From assembly GCA_900466475.1 (NCBI GenBank), contig UBMI01000032.1:62001-126000 (forward strand): a stretch of 64,000 bases of DNA, written 5' to 3'. Made by a program: the position numbers and the translations under genes. The notes under the pieces are model-generated. The model was not told the DNA's origin. It did not search any database and was given only the letters and a program-made list of their open reading frames with translations. Positions 1 to 8,531 of this stretch are shown in pieces. Position 1 is the first letter of the stretch; each line of letters starts with the position of its first letter. Source of the DNA: Hyphomicrobiales bacterium. GTDB taxonomy: Bacteria > Pseudomonadota > Alphaproteobacteria > Rhizobiales > Rhizobiaceae.

Positions 1-645
1 CCGACGCTCATCATCGCCCGCACCGACGCAGAAGCCGCCAAGCTTCTGACCTCAGATATCGACGAGCGCGACCAGCCTTTCGTCGACTATGATGCCGGGC
101 GAACGGTCGAGGGCTTCTATCAGGTGCGCAATGGGCTGGAACCCTGCATTGCGCGCGCCGTCGCCTATGCATCGCATTGCGACCTCATCTGGTGTGAAAC
201 GTCGAAGCCGGATCTGGAGCAGGCGCGCCGCTTTGCCGAAGGCGTCCACAAGGTGCATCCCGGCAAGCTACTTGCCTACAATTGCTCGCCGTCCTTCAAC
301 TGGAAGAAAAACCTCGACGATGCGACGATCGCCAGGTTCCAGCGCGAACTCGGGGCCATGGGATACAAGTTCCAGTTCATCACGCTCGCGGGGTTCCACC
401 AGTTGAACTACGGCATGTATGAGCTGGCCAGCGGCTATCGCGAGCGGCAGATGGAAGCCTATTGCGAGCTGCAGCAGGCGGAATTCGCAGCGGAACCACG
501 CGGCTATACCGCCACCAAACATCAGCGCGAAGTCGGCACCGGCTATTTCGACGCCGTGTCGCTGGCGATATCCGGTGGCCGCGCCTCGACGACGGCCATG
601 GGAGAATCAACCGAACACGCCCAGTTCAAACCGGCTGCCGAGTAG
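1..645 (+). CDS. aceA: Isocitrate lyase, C-terminal part (5' end outside window)
   Basis: Isocitrate lyase splits isocitrate into succinate and glyoxylate, the first step of the glyoxylate shunt used for growth on acetate and fatty acids. The reading frame is open from base 1, so only the last 214 residues are present. They include the active-site stretch NCSPSFNW, the following FQFITLAGFHQLNYGMYELA region and the conserved tail KHQREVGTGYFDAVSLAISG. The KKCGH signature lies in the missing N-terminal part. A small gene follows 13 bases after the stop and is probably co-transcribed. The family assignment is secure. Confidence 0.95.
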   Translation, partial: PTLIIARTDAEAAKLLTSDIDERDQPFVDYDAGRTVEGFYQVRNGLEPCIARAVAYASHCDLIWCETSKPDLEQARRFAEGVHKVHPGKLLAYNCSPSFNWKKNLDDATIARFQRELGAMGYKFQFITLAGFHQLNYGMYELASGYRERQMEAYCELQQAEFAAEPRGYTATKHQREVGTGYFDAVSLAISGGRASTTAMGESTEHAQFKPAAE

Positions 646-658
646 AGGAGGAAACGAC

Positions 659-895
659 ATGGCATCCATTGCGCGCGTCCGCGAACGGACGGAAGAGCAG
701 GCAAGCAGCATGACGGACGATCAGCAAACGGTGATCCGTATGCTCGCCAACGATCTGCACAGGCTGAATCTATCGGTGATGAAGGCGGTTGAGGCCGGTG
801 TTTCGGTGGAGCTGGTGCGCTCCGCCCGGCATCATGGCGGTGACGGAAACTGGGGAGATCTGCTAATCCCCGTCATCGTCGCCAACAGAAATTAG
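659..895 (+). CDS. Small conserved-looking protein of unknown function, downstream of aceA
   Basis: This gene encodes 78 residues starting MASIARVRER. It is preceded by a strong GAGGAGG ribosome binding site that overlaps the aceA stop region, so translation together with aceA is likely. The protein has an N-terminal charged segment, a central amphipathic part (TVIRMLANDLHRLNLSVMKAVEAGVSVELVRS) and a short C-terminal segment with a GDGNWGDLL motif. There is no signal peptide or membrane segment. I do not recognise a characterised family. The position suggests a role linked to acetate or fatty-acid metabolism, but that is only inference from neighbourhood. Confidence 0.75.
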   Translation: MASIARVRERTEEQASSMTDDQQTVIRMLANDLHRLNLSVMKAVEAGVSVELVRSARHHGGDGNWGDLLIPVIVANRN

Positions 896-900
896 GCTTA

Positions 901-928
901 AGGTCCGGTGACAAAGACCACCGGACCT
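901..928 (+). terminator. Hairpin after the aceA unit
   Basis: A perfect 10-base inverted repeat (AGGTCCGGTG and its complement at 919-928) with an 8-base loop lies six bases after the stop of the small gene. There is no strong T run after it, so it may be a weak or Rho-assisted terminator or an mRNA 3' stabiliser. Confidence 0.55.
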
Positions 929-1000
929 ACGCTATTTGACGCAATTGTCAGCAGAACGGAGTCGCGGCATAATTGAGCATATCTTCGAACGGAACTGCAT

Positions 1001-2101
1001 ATGCCCGGTTCGCCGCACGCAAAACTCGAAGTTCTGACCGATCTGATCTATGGCGCTCTCTTCGGCGAGACGTCGTGGCAAGCCTTTCTCGATGCCTTGG
1101 CCGCGACGATGCCGGATGCCAAGTCGACGTTGTTTTTCCACGATGCCATCGCGCGAACCGGCGGCCTCTCGCTTTCCTCCGGTCTCGCGGAAAAGGAAAG
1201 CGAGGCCTATAATCGCTATTACGCGGCCATCAATCCCTGGATGCCGCGCGCCGCCACCCGGCCGATCGGCCTTGGCGTGATCGCCGACCAGATGCTGCCG
1301 CGCGAGCAGCTCCTCAAGACGGAATTCTACAGCGATTACCTTCGCTGGATCGGCTGCGAAAGCAGTGTCGGCGTGACGATCATGCGTGAACGTGGACGCT
1401 CCTTCAATCTTTCGACGCTGACCTCGTCTTCCGATCCGGATTTCAATCGCAGCAATGCGGAACTGCTCAGCGACCTGGCGCCGCATCTGCGCCGAACCTT
1501 CGATTTCATTCGCCGTGAGCACCGCGACCCTCATAATAATGAAAACGGATTGGCGCTCTTCGATGCGATCGGTGTCGGCATCGTCTATATCGGCGAGGAT
1601 CAGAATATCCGCTCCATCAACAGTGCGGCGGAGCGGATGATCGCCGAGGGCGAGGCGATCGGCGTCACCTCGACCGGGCGGATCATGATCAATGACGGCG
1701 AGCTTGCTTCGCGTCTGTCGGTGCTGCTTCGCCACCGCCTGCAGGCAGTTTCACCGGCGAGCACGCTGATCAGGATGAAGAACACCAGCTTCAAATGCAC
1801 GCTGGTGAAGATGCAATCGGATTTCATCACCCAATTTCTCGAAGGACCGACGGTGGCAATGATCATCGAGCGGACGAGCGTGCCTCTGCGGCCCGATCTC
1901 AACGACGCCCTGCCGCGCATCGATCAGCTAACGGCAGCCGAAATGCGGATCGCAGCCGGCATCGCTGCGGGCCTGTCGCTGCGCGAGGTCGCACGGACGA
2001 ACGATGTCAGCTACGAGACGGCGCGCTCGCATCTCAAGAACATCTATTCGAAGCTCGGGGTGAACAGCCAGGTGGGGCTCGTGCGGCGGCTGATGCCGTA
2101 A
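1001..2101 (+). CDS. LuxR-type helix-turn-helix transcriptional regulator
   Basis: The 366-residue protein ends in a LuxR-family DNA-binding domain at about residues 305-366: LTAAEMRIAAGIAAGLSLRE, then a recognition helix in SYETARSHLKNIYSKLGV. The N-terminal 230 residues look like a sensory domain of the kind found in stand-alone rhizobial LuxR proteins, including a PAS-like stretch at about 180-240. They do not show the acyl-homoserine-lactone-binding pattern. No receiver domain is present. The start at 1001 follows a modest GGAA site. The gene stands alone between the aceA unit and a convergent lysR gene. Its target and ligand are unknown. Confidence 0.85.
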   Translation: MPGSPHAKLEVLTDLIYGALFGETSWQAFLDALAATMPDAKSTLFFHDAIARTGGLSLSSGLAEKESEAYNRYYAAINPWMPRAATRPIGLGVIADQMLPREQLLKTEFYSDYLRWIGCESSVGVTIMRERGRSFNLSTLTSSSDPDFNRSNAELLSDLAPHLRRTFDFIRREHRDPHNNENGLALFDAIGVGIVYIGEDQNIRSINSAAERMIAEGEAIGVTSTGRIMINDGELASRLSVLLRHRLQAVSPASTLIRMKNTSFKCTLVKMQSDFITQFLEGPTVAMIIERTSVPLRPDLNDALPRIDQLTAAEMRIAAGIAAGLSLREVARTNDVSYETARSHLKNIYSKLGVNSQVGLVRRLMP

Positions 2102-2112
2102 CCCAATTCCGG

Positions 2113-2982
2113 CTAGCTGCGGCTGGCACGCTTGCCGGCGAAGAGGTCGGTGTAGCTTTTCAAAAGCTTCGTCATGCGGTCGGCGACCGTGCGGATTTCC
2201 GGGCGGTGACGATCCTCGGCATTCATGACGATCCATTGGCGATGACGCAGTTCCGGCAGTTCACCGCCGCACCGTTCCAGTTCGGGATCGAGATCGCCGA
2301 CGAAACAGGGCAATACCGCCTTTCCCGCCCCCGCCCGCACCAGATCCGGCAGGGACCGCGGACGGTTAACGGTCGCGACGATGGCGGATCCTGCATTCTG
2401 ATAGGGCCAGCGCAGGTAGGAGGAGATTGCATCCTCCGCGCCGACTGCAATCCATCTGGCATCGTCCCGGCTGGCATTGCGCCTCACATAGACCGCATAG
2501 GCGACTTCGCCGAGCAGGCGGGCGGCGAGATTGCTTTCGTCCGGCTCGAAGGCGCGGATGCCGATATCGCTTTCCCGGTAATTCAGGTTCGCCCGCGCTT
2601 CGCCGATGGTCAGCGAGATGCCGAACGCGTCCGCCGGCATGCGGATTGCCGAAAAATTCTCCGTCAGCAGCCAGGCGATCCATGTGCCGGCCGTGATCCT
2701 GACAGTGCCCCCGCCCTCGGACGATTGCCGCCAGGCGTCAACCTTGCGGGCGGCGGCCTCCATCTCCTGCAGATGATCGACGAGGATCTGGCCATCTGAT
2801 GTCAGGCGGTAGCCTGTCTGGCTGCGGTGAAAGAGTGCGCGCCCGAGCTCCTGCTCCAGATCGAGCATACGCCGGCCGATCGTCGCCGGGCTCAAAGCAG
2901 TGGCGGCGCTTGCGCCCGTCAGGCCGCCAGTGCGGGCGACGTGCAGGAAGAGCTGATAGGAATCCCAGTTACTGTTTTTCAT
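2113..2982 (-). CDS. LysR-family transcriptional regulator
   Basis: This is a 289-residue LysR-type protein. The winged helix-turn-helix lies at residues 1-65 (FLHVARTGGLTGASAATALS, then the recognition helix before RRMLDLEQELG and LFHRSQTGYRLT). A substrate-binding-like effector domain follows at about 90-280. The length is normal for the family. The gene converges with the LuxR-type gene (11 bases apart) and diverges from a small gene starting at 3072, so the 89-base gap 2983-3071 may hold its own operator. The ribosome binding site is weak. The regulated genes cannot be deduced from the sequence. Confidence 0.88.
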   Translation of the reverse strand: MKNSNWDSYQLFLHVARTGGLTGASAATALSPATIGRRMLDLEQELGRALFHRSQTGYRLTSDGQILVDHLQEMEAAARKVDAWRQSSEGGGTVRITAGTWIAWLLTENFSAIRMPADAFGISLTIGEARANLNYRESDIGIRAFEPDESNLAARLLGEVAYAVYVRRNASRDDARWIAVGAEDAISSYLRWPYQNAGSAIVATVNRPRSLPDLVRAGAGKAVLPCFVGDLDPELERCGGELPELRHRQWIVMNAEDRHRPEIRTVADRMTKLLKSYTDLFAGKRASRS

Positions 2983-3071
2983 GAGTGAAAAACATAATGG
3001 GATTTTGCCTGTTTAAGAAGCGAATTTTGATGTGTAGATCAATTGATGTCCACAAACGAAAGGACATCACG

Positions 3072-3311
3072 ATGATTGAATGTTTCCTGATCGCCGACAT
3101 TGCCGGCCGGATGCAGCGGGCAAGATTGCTGCAGCGAACGAGACGCGACCGGATAAAGGAAGAAGACGCCTTTTACGACAACGCTGGAAGCAGCCCCCTG
3201 GTGCGATTTGCAGCCTGGCTGACGCTGCCGGCGGAGGCCGCCGGTCGCACGAAGGTGCGGCCCGGCAAAGCCGAATGTGGGCGTCAGGCCGCCTGTCTCA
3301 CACGGCCATGA
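3072..3311 (+). CDS. Small basic protein of unknown function, divergent from lysR
   Basis: A 79-residue protein (starts MIECFLIADIAG) with an AAAGGA ribosome binding site 7 bases before the ATG. It is rich in arginine (RMQRARLLQRTRRDRIKEED) and has a hydrophobic stretch VRFAAWLTLPAEAA. The arrangement vaguely recalls short DUF1127-type rhizobial proteins, but the hallmark residues are not clear. The 3' end overlaps the end of the downstream chemotaxis gene by 28 bases tail to tail. The divergent position beside lysR suggests it could be a LysR target. Real expression is uncertain. Confidence 0.45.
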   Translation: MIECFLIADIAGRMQRARLLQRTRRDRIKEEDAFYDNAGSSPLVRFAAWLTLPAEAAGRTKVRPGKAECGRQAACLTRP

Positions 3312-5128
3312 GCGGCAGCGCCCTCGGCCAGCCGGAACTGCTCGATCAGCGCCATCAGCATGTCGGCCTCTTCCGCCAGCTGGCGGCTCGCCTGCGTGGC
3401 TTCGGCAACCATCGAGGCATTCTTCTGCGTCATCTGGTCCATCGCATTGACGGAACTGTTGACGTCCTGAAGGGCGGCGGACTGGTCGCGGCTTGCCGTG
3501 GCGATAGTCTCGACATGACCGCTGATTGCGATGATCTCGTGGCTGATCGAGGCGAGCACGCTGCCGGTCTTCTGCACCAGTTCCGAACCTGCATTCACCT
3601 CGCGGGTCGACTGGTCGATCAGCGTCTTGATCTCCTTGGCGGCATTGGCCGAGCGCTGGGCAAGTTCACGCACTTCCTGCGCGACGACGGCAAAGCCCTT
3701 GCCGGCCTCACCGGCACGCGCTGCCTCGACACCGGCGTTCAATGCCAGAAGGTTGGTCTGGAAGGCGATGTCGTCGATAACGACGATGATCTGTTCGATG
3801 CGCTGCGAGGCATCTTCGATGCGGCCCATGGCAGCGACCGCGTCGCTCACGACAGCACCGGAACTGTCGGCCGTCCGTTTGGTCGCGGCAACCACATTGT
3901 TTGCCTCATGGGCGCGTTCGGCCGATGAGCGGACCGTGACGGTGATCTCTTCGACGGCAGCAGCCGTTTCTTCAAGGCTTGCGGCCTGCGATTCCGTGCG
4001 TTTGGAGAGTTCGTCCGCCGAGGCCGAAACCGAACCGCTGTTGCGCTGGATGGAAGCGGCACTGGCGCGAATGCGTGTCAGCGTATCCTGAAGGCGCTCA
4101 AGCGACGTGTTGAAGTCCATGCGAAGCTGTTCGAGCCGGCCGACGAAAGGGGTTTCGATCATCTGCGAGACATCGCCCTGTGACAGGCGTCCCAGACCCG
4201 CGGCAAGCTGATTGACGGCAAAATCGATCTGGCCGTCGAGCGTGCGCTTCTCTGCATCGTTGCGGCTGCGTTCGGCATCGTTCAGGGCTCGCTGTTCTGC
4301 GGCCTGCGTTTCCAGTTGCTGGCGAGCGACTGCGCTGTCGCGGAAGAGAGCAAGCGCGCGGCCGATCGCGCCGAATTCGTTCTTCTTTTCGACACAGGGA
4401 ATAGCACTGGCAAGATCGCCCGAGGAAATGGCATGCACGCTCGATGTCAGCGCCTGCATCGGCTTTACGGAGCGACTGATCGCATAGAAGGCGAGCACAC
4501 CAACGAGCAGCATCACCACCGCACCGACACTGAGAACCAGCATCTGCAATTGGTTCATCCGCTCATAGTAGACTTCCATGGGTATGCCGATGAAGAGGAT
4601 GCCGATCGTGGCACCGGAGGGATTCTTGACCGGGAAATAACCGGTCATGAACTTGCGGCCGAAGAGGTCCGCCGGCCCGTAGTAGGCATTGCCCTGAGCA
4701 AGCACGGGCTGGGCCGGATGATCGGCTGCGAGCTTCGTGCCGACAGCACGGTCGCCATTTTCCTTCTTCACATTGGTGGAGACGCGAACGTAATCGCCTC
4801 CCTGTTTTTCGAAAATGGTGGCGACGCCGGCAATCGACTGCGCCGTGCGGTCAACCAGTGAATAGTCGCCGAAGGCCGGGATCTTGTCTTCGGTTACGCC
4901 TGCCAGTGCGTTGTTCATCACATCGACGCGGACATCAGCGTCGCTTGCGCCATAAAGAACCGCCATCGAACGGCTCGCATCCTTCGCATCGGAGACCGCA
5001 CTCTCCATGACATAGGTGCCGAGATTGTAATAGGTCACGCCGACAATGGCCGCAGTACTGATCGCAAGCAGGAACAGCGTGATCGCAACGATCTGACGCA
5101 CGATGGACGTTGAGAAGAAGAGCGGCAT
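3284..5128 (-). CDS. Methyl-accepting chemotaxis protein with a periplasmic Cache domain
   Basis: A 614-residue transmembrane chemoreceptor. TM1 is at about residues 10-32. A periplasmic Cache_3/Cache_2-type sensor (ATIFEKQGGDYVRVSTNV, then GDRAVGT and YYGPADLFGRKFMTGYFPV) runs to about 190, followed by TM2 at 196-218 and a HAMP region. The signalling coiled coil carries the highly conserved hairpin tip IAFQTNLLALNAGVEAARAG. Codons before 5128 are open back to 5260, but the ATG at 5128 has an AGGGG site 6 bases upstream and begins the expected N-terminus. No CheR-tethering pentapeptide is visible at the C-terminus. The ligand is unknown; small organic acids are typical for Cache receptors. 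Confidence 0.92.
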   Translation of the reverse strand: MPLFFSTSIVRQIVAITLFLLAISTAAIVGVTYYNLGTYVMESAVSDAKDASRSMAVLYGASDADVRVDVMNNALAGVTEDKIPAFGDYSLVDRTAQSIAGVATIFEKQGGDYVRVSTNVKKENGDRAVGTKLAADHPAQPVLAQGNAYYGPADLFGRKFMTGYFPVKNPSGATIGILFIGIPMEVYYERMNQLQMLVLSVGAVVMLLVGVLAFYAISRSVKPMQALTSSVHAISSGDLASAIPCVEKKNEFGAIGRALALFRDSAVARQQLETQAAEQRALNDAERSRNDAEKRTLDGQIDFAVNQLAAGLGRLSQGDVSQMIETPFVGRLEQLRMDFNTSLERLQDTLTRIRASAASIQRNSGSVSASADELSKRTESQAASLEETAAAVEEITVTVRSSAERAHEANNVVAATKRTADSSGAVVSDAVAAMGRIEDASQRIEQIIVVIDDIAFQTNLLALNAGVEAARAGEAGKGFAVVAQEVRELAQRSANAAKEIKTLIDQSTREVNAGSELVQKTGSVLASISHEIIAISGHVETIATASRDQSAALQDVNSSVNAMDQMTQKNASMVAEATQASRQLAEEADMLMALIEQFRLAEGAAAHGRVRQAA

Positions 5129-5337
5129 CTGGAACCCCTGGCAAACACAACTGGTATCGGGTTCATAAGAATGCGTTAGGGAAAATTTTCCCTTAACGCA
5201 GGGGTGCCGGAGGCTCTTTACTTGGCTTTTTTCAAATTTAGGATGACTTGATGAGCACACAAGTGGCCGGAAGGGAAGAAAAATTTCAATCTTCCGATTT
5301 TTTGCGCAATCTATGCGCGATTTTATCGAGAAACAAA

Positions 5338-5361
5338 AACGGCCCCGAAACCGGGGCCGTT
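5338..5361 (-). terminator. Rho-independent terminator of the second chemoreceptor gene
   Basis: A perfect 10-base GC-rich stem (AACGGCCCCG) with a 4-base loop lies 24 bases beyond the stop at 5385. On the minus strand it is followed by a T-rich tract (GTTTTTGTTT). Confidence 0.88.
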
Positions 5362-5384
5362 GGTCTTACAGGCTGAATGTCGGA

Positions 5385-7913
5385 TCAGGCGGCGCGATAC
5401 ATATGCATGTCGCTGTCGCCGTCGATCTTGAACTGCTGCACGAGGTGCAGCAACGCGTCTGCCTCGTTTGCGAGCTCGCGGCTTGCTGCAGTGGTTTCTT
5501 CCACCATTGCAGCGTTCTGCTGGGTCATCTGATCCATCTGGTTGACAGTGGAGTTGACTTCCTGCAGCGCGCTCGACTGGTCGTGGCTTGCGCGGGCGAT
5601 CATTTCGACGTGCTGGCTGATCGTGACGATCTGGGCGCTGATCTTCGCAAGAACCGTGCCCGTTTCCTGTACGAACTGCGAACCGGAATTGACCTCGTTC
5701 GTCGATTTGTTGATGAGACCCTTGATCTCCTGCGCGGCAGCGGCAGAGCGCTGGGCGAGTTCGCGCACTTCCATGGCGACGACGGCAAAACCCTTGCCGG
5801 CTTCACCGGCGCGAGCCGCCTCGATACCGGCATTGAGTGCGAGCAGGTTGGTCTGGAAGGCGATCTCGTCGATGACGCCAATGATCTGCTCGATCTGGCG
5901 CGATGCGTCTTCGATGCGGCCCATCGCATCGATCGCATTGTTGACGACGACGGCGGAGTCGTCGGCGCTGCGCTTGGCCTGGCGGACGATCTGATCGGCA
6001 TCCTTGGCGCGTTCGGCGGAGGAGCGGACCGTTACGGTGATCTGGTCGACGGCGGCGGCGGTTTCTTCCAGTGATGCAGCCTGCTGCTCGGTACGCTTGG
6101 CTAGATCCTCGGAGGACTGGGCCATCTGGTTGCCGTTGCCCTGGATCATCTGCACGTTGTCGCGGATCTGGCTCATCGTGGCCTGCAGGCGCATCATCGA
6201 GCCGTTGAAATCCTGACGGAGCTGTTCGAGACGGCCGATGAAGGGCGTGTCGATCGTCGTCGAGATATCGCCCTGCGACATGCGCTCGAGACCGGCGGCA
6301 AGGGCGTTGACGGCATACTCGATCTGACGGTCCATCTCGCGCTTTTCGGCATCGTTGCGCTGACGCTCATGCTCGGCGGCCTGACGCTCTTCGTCGCTCT
6401 GCTCCTCGATGCGGATCTTGGAGATGGCATTTTCCTTGAAGATGCCGAGTGCGCGGGCCATGTCGCCGATTTCGTCGTAACGCTTCTCACCTGAGATGCT
6501 GGTGTCGAGCGCTCCTTCGGCGATGCGGCGCATGGCGGCGGTGATCTGGGCGATCGGCCGCTGCAGCGTCAGCACCAGCGCAATGCCGCCGACGATGGAA
6601 ACCAGGATGCCGAGTGCGGTCGTGCCGACGGAGATGCTGTTGGCCTGATCACGCTCGGTACCGGCCGACTGTTTCTGCTCTTCCGCGAAGCTTGTCAGCT
6701 GACCCCAGACACCATCGAGCTGCTGGCGTGCGGCGACGTAGTCGCTCGTCCGCTGATTGATCACGTCGACAAGGCTCTGTGCGCCCTTGTCCATCGAGGC
6801 GAGAGCGGGCGTGATCGCGTCGACGATATCACCGGCGAAATTCATGCCCTTGGCGCTGGCCTGAAGGGTATTCAGCATGGTGTTGAGCGTGGCGATTTCC
6901 TGGTTCAGGCGAACGCGATTTTCCTTGCTCGGCTTGGCATTGAAATCGGCAAGCACCAGCTGCAGCGAATAGATGGAGCTTTCAAGGCGCCGTGTATCTT
7001 CCAAAACCGAGTTGGTCTGGGCGATGCGGCTGTCGAGCTCCACGAACGTCGTCGTCGCTTCACGCATCATCTGCGTGGCGGTGAGCTGAGTGTAGGTCGA
7101 CATCTGGCGGAAGCGGGAAACAAGACGGCCGAGATTTGCAACGCCGTCGTCCGTGCCAGCCTCGGGCGCCGCCGCCTGAGCCTTCAGGTCGCTAACGGTC
7201 TGCGCCATGGACTGCGTCATGCTCTTCTGGTTCTGCGGGACGGAGATTTCGATCATGCGCTGCGCCTTGATGATCTGAGGCAGCGCATCGGTTACGACCT
7301 TGAGCTTGTCAGGCGAAGTCTGGGCCTTGTTGAAATCATTCATGGCGGCTGCGAGCGCATCGCCGCCCTTCAGCAGACGATCGGCAGCGCGCAGCGTTGC
7401 CGTCGCGTTGCCTTCATCGGTACGGATGTTTTCTTCCAGCTGCTTGGCATCGTAGCTGACGTTGAAGCGGTTGGTGATCATCACCTTCTGGGCGTCATCG
7501 ATCTGCTTGCGAAGAGCCATTTCCTGTTCGTGCAGGGTCCAGAGCTTGCCGACGGTATCCGAAATGCCGTTGGTTCCCTCGATCGCCGCCTGCAGGTTAT
7601 CATGGCCGGAATTGTCGCCGATCTGCGCCATGGTGGCGTCCAGCGTCTGTCCCTGCGCCTTGATGTCGGCATAGAGCTTGTCGCGCGCTTGTTCGTTTGT
7701 GGTCTGCAGGAAGTCGTCCATCGAGGCGTAGAGATCCTTGAACCCACTCAGCGACTGGAGAACGCTGTTGGAAATCTCCATCCGGCCCTGCAGCAGACCG
7801 GATGCATAAAGGCCGGTCAGACCGACGGCGGATATGGTGACGACGAAAGGCAGAACAAAAATCAGAACCTTTGTCTGAATCTTGAAACGAGAAAGAATCT
7901 TGTCAATGAACAT
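5385..7913 (-). CDS. Methyl-accepting chemotaxis protein with a large helical periplasmic domain
   Basis: An 842-residue chemoreceptor. TM1 is at about residues 15-40, followed by a periplasmic region of roughly 390 residues that is predicted to be mostly helical, with many Gln, Ala and Asn and heptad-like patterns. TM2 at about 430-455 leads to HAMP (RPIAQITAAMRRIAEGALD) and a long cytoplasmic signalling domain with the tip sequence IAFQTNLLALNAGIEAARAG. The periplasmic part is larger than in enteric receptors and resembles helical-bundle sensors. The signalling domain is very similar to the receptor encoded at 3284-5128, suggesting an old tandem duplication of that part. The C-terminus lacks a CheR-binding pentapeptide. 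Confidence 0.92.
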   Translation of the reverse strand: MFIDKILSRFKIQTKVLIFVLPFVVTISAVGLTGLYASGLLQGRMEISNSVLQSLSGFKDLYASMDDFLQTTNEQARDKLYADIKAQGQTLDATMAQIGDNSGHDNLQAAIEGTNGISDTVGKLWTLHEQEMALRKQIDDAQKVMITNRFNVSYDAKQLEENIRTDEGNATATLRAADRLLKGGDALAAAMNDFNKAQTSPDKLKVVTDALPQIIKAQRMIEISVPQNQKSMTQSMAQTVSDLKAQAAAPEAGTDDGVANLGRLVSRFRQMSTYTQLTATQMMREATTTFVELDSRIAQTNSVLEDTRRLESSIYSLQLVLADFNAKPSKENRVRLNQEIATLNTMLNTLQASAKGMNFAGDIVDAITPALASMDKGAQSLVDVINQRTSDYVAARQQLDGVWGQLTSFAEEQKQSAGTERDQANSISVGTTALGILVSIVGGIALVLTLQRPIAQITAAMRRIAEGALDTSISGEKRYDEIGDMARALGIFKENAISKIRIEEQSDEERQAAEHERQRNDAEKREMDRQIEYAVNALAAGLERMSQGDISTTIDTPFIGRLEQLRQDFNGSMMRLQATMSQIRDNVQMIQGNGNQMAQSSEDLAKRTEQQAASLEETAAAVDQITVTVRSSAERAKDADQIVRQAKRSADDSAVVVNNAIDAMGRIEDASRQIEQIIGVIDEIAFQTNLLALNAGIEAARAGEAGKGFAVVAMEVRELAQRSAAAAQEIKGLINKSTNEVNSGSQFVQETGTVLAKISAQIVTISQHVEMIARASHDQSSALQEVNSTVNQMDQMTQQNAAMVEETTAASRELANEADALLHLVQQFKIDGDSDMHMYRAA

Positions 7914-8221
7914 GGCGCGCCGTGCCTTTCATACACCACTCCTCCCGCCGGCAGCCTTCTGGCGCCAGCCGGGTGCATATCGAGCTGATCTACTAACAGT
8001 TGGGAAGACCCTGGAACGGGCGGCAATCATTGCCAGTTCATTTCCGGCCGGGCCGGAAATACCCAAATATTCGTCTACAATGTGTCAGATTAGATATTAA
8101 TTTTCGGATAAGCGGTGAGAGCGCGTTAGCCGTGATCGCACAATAGTTGCAAATTGCACGCTGCGGGATCGCGATATATCAGTCGCGACACCGAACATTT
8201 CCATTTCAAGCTGCGGAAAGA
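7914..8221. other. 308-base gap upstream of the chemoreceptor gene
   Basis: No convincing coding frame is present. The region should hold the promoter of the 842-residue chemoreceptor gene. It contains a 21-base perfect odd palindrome at 8040-8060 (listed separately). Confidence 0.6.
8040..8060. promoter_or_regulatory. 21-base perfect palindrome, possible operator
   Basis: The arms ATTTCCGGCC and GGCCGGAAAT flank a single central G. It lies about 130 bases upstream of the chemoreceptor start and 160 bases beyond the small membrane-protein gene. There is no T run on either side, and the one-base centre suits a protein-binding dyad better than a terminator. Confidence 0.45.
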
Positions 8222-8365
8222 TCAGATGAAGTGGGAAAGAAGAACTGCAACGCTGGCGGCGGTTGCGCCGGCGGCGAGCATCAGATAGCGCAGAGTTACG
8301 AGCTTCGTATCAGGCTTTGCCTGGGCAATTGCAATGGCGCGGGCGCGTCGAGTGTTTCTGTTCAT
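8222..8365 (-). CDS. 47-residue single-pass membrane protein, function unknown
   Basis: The gene begins with ATG at 8365, with a GTGAGG ribosome binding site 7 bases upstream, and ends with TGA. The product has a basic, Arg-rich N-terminus (MNRNTRRARAIAIAQ), a short linker (AKPDTKLVTL) and one hydrophobic helix (RYLMLAAGATAASVAVLLSH). That pattern predicts an inner-membrane protein with a cytoplasmic N-terminus. It is too short for most gene finders. I do not recognise the family. It may share a transcript with the downstream chemoreceptor gene, although 308 bases separate them. Confidence 0.6.
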   Translation of the reverse strand: MNRNTRRARAIAIAQAKPDTKLVTLRYLMLAAGATAASVAVLLSHFI

Positions 8366-8531
8366 TGCGAAACCTCACTTCTGTCTAAACACAACAATCC
8401 AACAAAACGGCTTGTCGGTAAAGCTTAATTTAGGAACGACTTTGCCAACCTGCCATTGAGACAGGATGGCGCAGGCAATCTTAAGAAGTCTTGAATCGGC
8501 AAAAAGGTTTCACGCCTACAAATATTGGCAT

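Noticed and set aside
1001..2101. Quorum-sensing LuxR receptor
   Set aside because: The N-terminal domain lacks the Trp/Tyr/Asp pattern of acyl-homoserine-lactone-binding domains, and no luxI-type synthase gene is nearby.
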